A stretch of DNA of 6,581 bases, taken from an uncultured Neomegalonema sp. GTDB taxonomy: Bacteria; Pseudomonadota; Alphaproteobacteria; Rhodobacterales; Rhodobacteraceae. Shown one piece after another: positions 6,035-6,581 of this stretch. The notes under the pieces were generated by a model. That model had not been told where the DNA came from. It made no database searches and saw only the letters and a list, made by a program, of their open reading frames with translations. The translations under genes and the position numbers were made by a program. The stretch's first letter is position 1. Each line of letters starts with the position of its first letter. The stretch spans positions 1-6,581 of the forward strand of contig CALFWP010000039.1 in the NCBI GenBank assembly GCA_937927905.1, read 5' to 3'.

Positions 6035-6581
6035 AATATTCTCTTTGGTTTCGCTAGTTACCATTTGTTTGTCTTTTAACGTTTTTTCTCCCACCCATAT
6101 TTCATAAAAACTGTTTTTTATTGTCTGAAATTTTACAATGACTCTTCTATTCTCTTCTAGCAATCCGTACCTCACACGTCAACACCATGAATTTCGTTCG
6201 CATTACCGGCTGTCAGGCCATCTTTATGACTGTAATTCTCCTTTGCGTGACGTACTACATTGTTTTCGTCGAAATTAGAAGAGCTTTTTTATTTCATTCC
6301 CATGAAACCACACATCAACATATATGATATATCCACTTTCAGTTTATGTTTGTTTGTTTCATGTCTCGTTTACGTTCCTTTTTTATTTAATCCTCGAATA
6401 CCTTTCACTATTCGCATATATACGTTCATGTTTGTTCATACATTCTCTGTTGCTACTCCTCTTCCCTGAGATGTATCAAGTTGCCGTCTTCCACATGTCA
6501 ATACTTCCATGCCTTCGACTAGGGGGGGGCTGTTCATACACCATCTACAGCTGCATCGGAATACAACACACGTTACATCAC
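5938..6581. other. Pyrimidine-rich, G-poor tract without genes, unlike the rest of the window
   Basis: From the ald breakpoint to the window end no credible coding sequence, tRNA or rRNA is visible. The plus strand is strikingly T/C-rich and G-poor: counting 6361-6420 gives T 28, C 14, A 13, G 5. Runs of T are frequent, a run of eight G lies at 6522-6529, and further hairpins occur (6104-6121, ATAAAAA/TTTTTAT; 6395-6414, CGAATA/TATTCG). The one moderately long frame (6260-6469, 69 codons) codes a hydrophobic peptide simply because the strand is T-rich, and has no visible ribosome-binding site. The tract differs sharply from the GC-richer genes to its left. It may be foreign DNA, a decayed insertion, or a chimeric or low-quality contig end. 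Confidence 0.7.

Noticed and set aside
6260..6469. 69-codon plus-strand frame giving a hydrophobic, membrane-like peptide
   Set aside because: Its hydrophobicity follows from the T-rich strand (many Phe, Leu, Ile and Val codons). There is no visible ribosome-binding site, no recognisable motif and no genic context.

Overview
This looks like an alphaproteobacterial chromosomal segment. The inference rests on a CcmF-CcmH block of System I cytochrome c maturation, a PAS-type soluble histidine kinase and moderate-GC coding DNA; no rRNA or other taxonomic marker is present, so genus is not assignable. Neither edge of the window is clean. The left edge lies inside an IS3-family transposase, and the right ~640 bases look foreign to the rest.

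Layout: (1) 1-140, the 3' end of an IS3-family element with a likely right terminus near 140. (2) 270-1454, minus strand, a soluble PAS-HisKA-HATPase histidine kinase whose ATP-lid glycine motifs are eroded; a 7-bp hairpin lies just past its stop. (3) 1505-1844, an AT-rich divergent intergenic region with a candidate -10 box and several short inverted repeats. (4) 1845-4887, plus strand, a tightly coupled three-gene unit: ccmF, ccmH (4-bp ATGA overlap) and an unrecognised exported six-cysteine protein (TGATG overlap with ccmH). (5) 4886-4921, a hairpin between convergent genes, possibly a two-way terminator. (6) 4939-~5937, minus strand, alanine dehydrogenase whose first ~40 residues are missing. 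(7) ~5938-6581, a T/C-rich, G-poor tract with no credible gene.

CcmF and CcmH act together at the membrane. CcmF, with heme b and periplasmic heme, is the heme ligase, and CcmH keeps the apocytochrome CXXCH thiols reduced for ligation. ccmE, ccmI and ccmG, often next to these genes in alphaproteobacteria, are absent here, so they must be encoded elsewhere if the pathway is complete. The third gene is translationally coupled to ccmH, which suggests but does not prove a link to cytochrome c or thiol chemistry. The kinase has no adjacent response regulator, so it is an orphan in this window.

The best leads are the six-cysteine ccmH-coupled protein, the kinase's atypical ATP-binding motifs, and the abrupt change of sequence character inside ald. 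That change is either a real insertion or rearrangement, or a chimeric contig end. I see no defence system, CRISPR array, RNA gene or clearly new multi-gene system.
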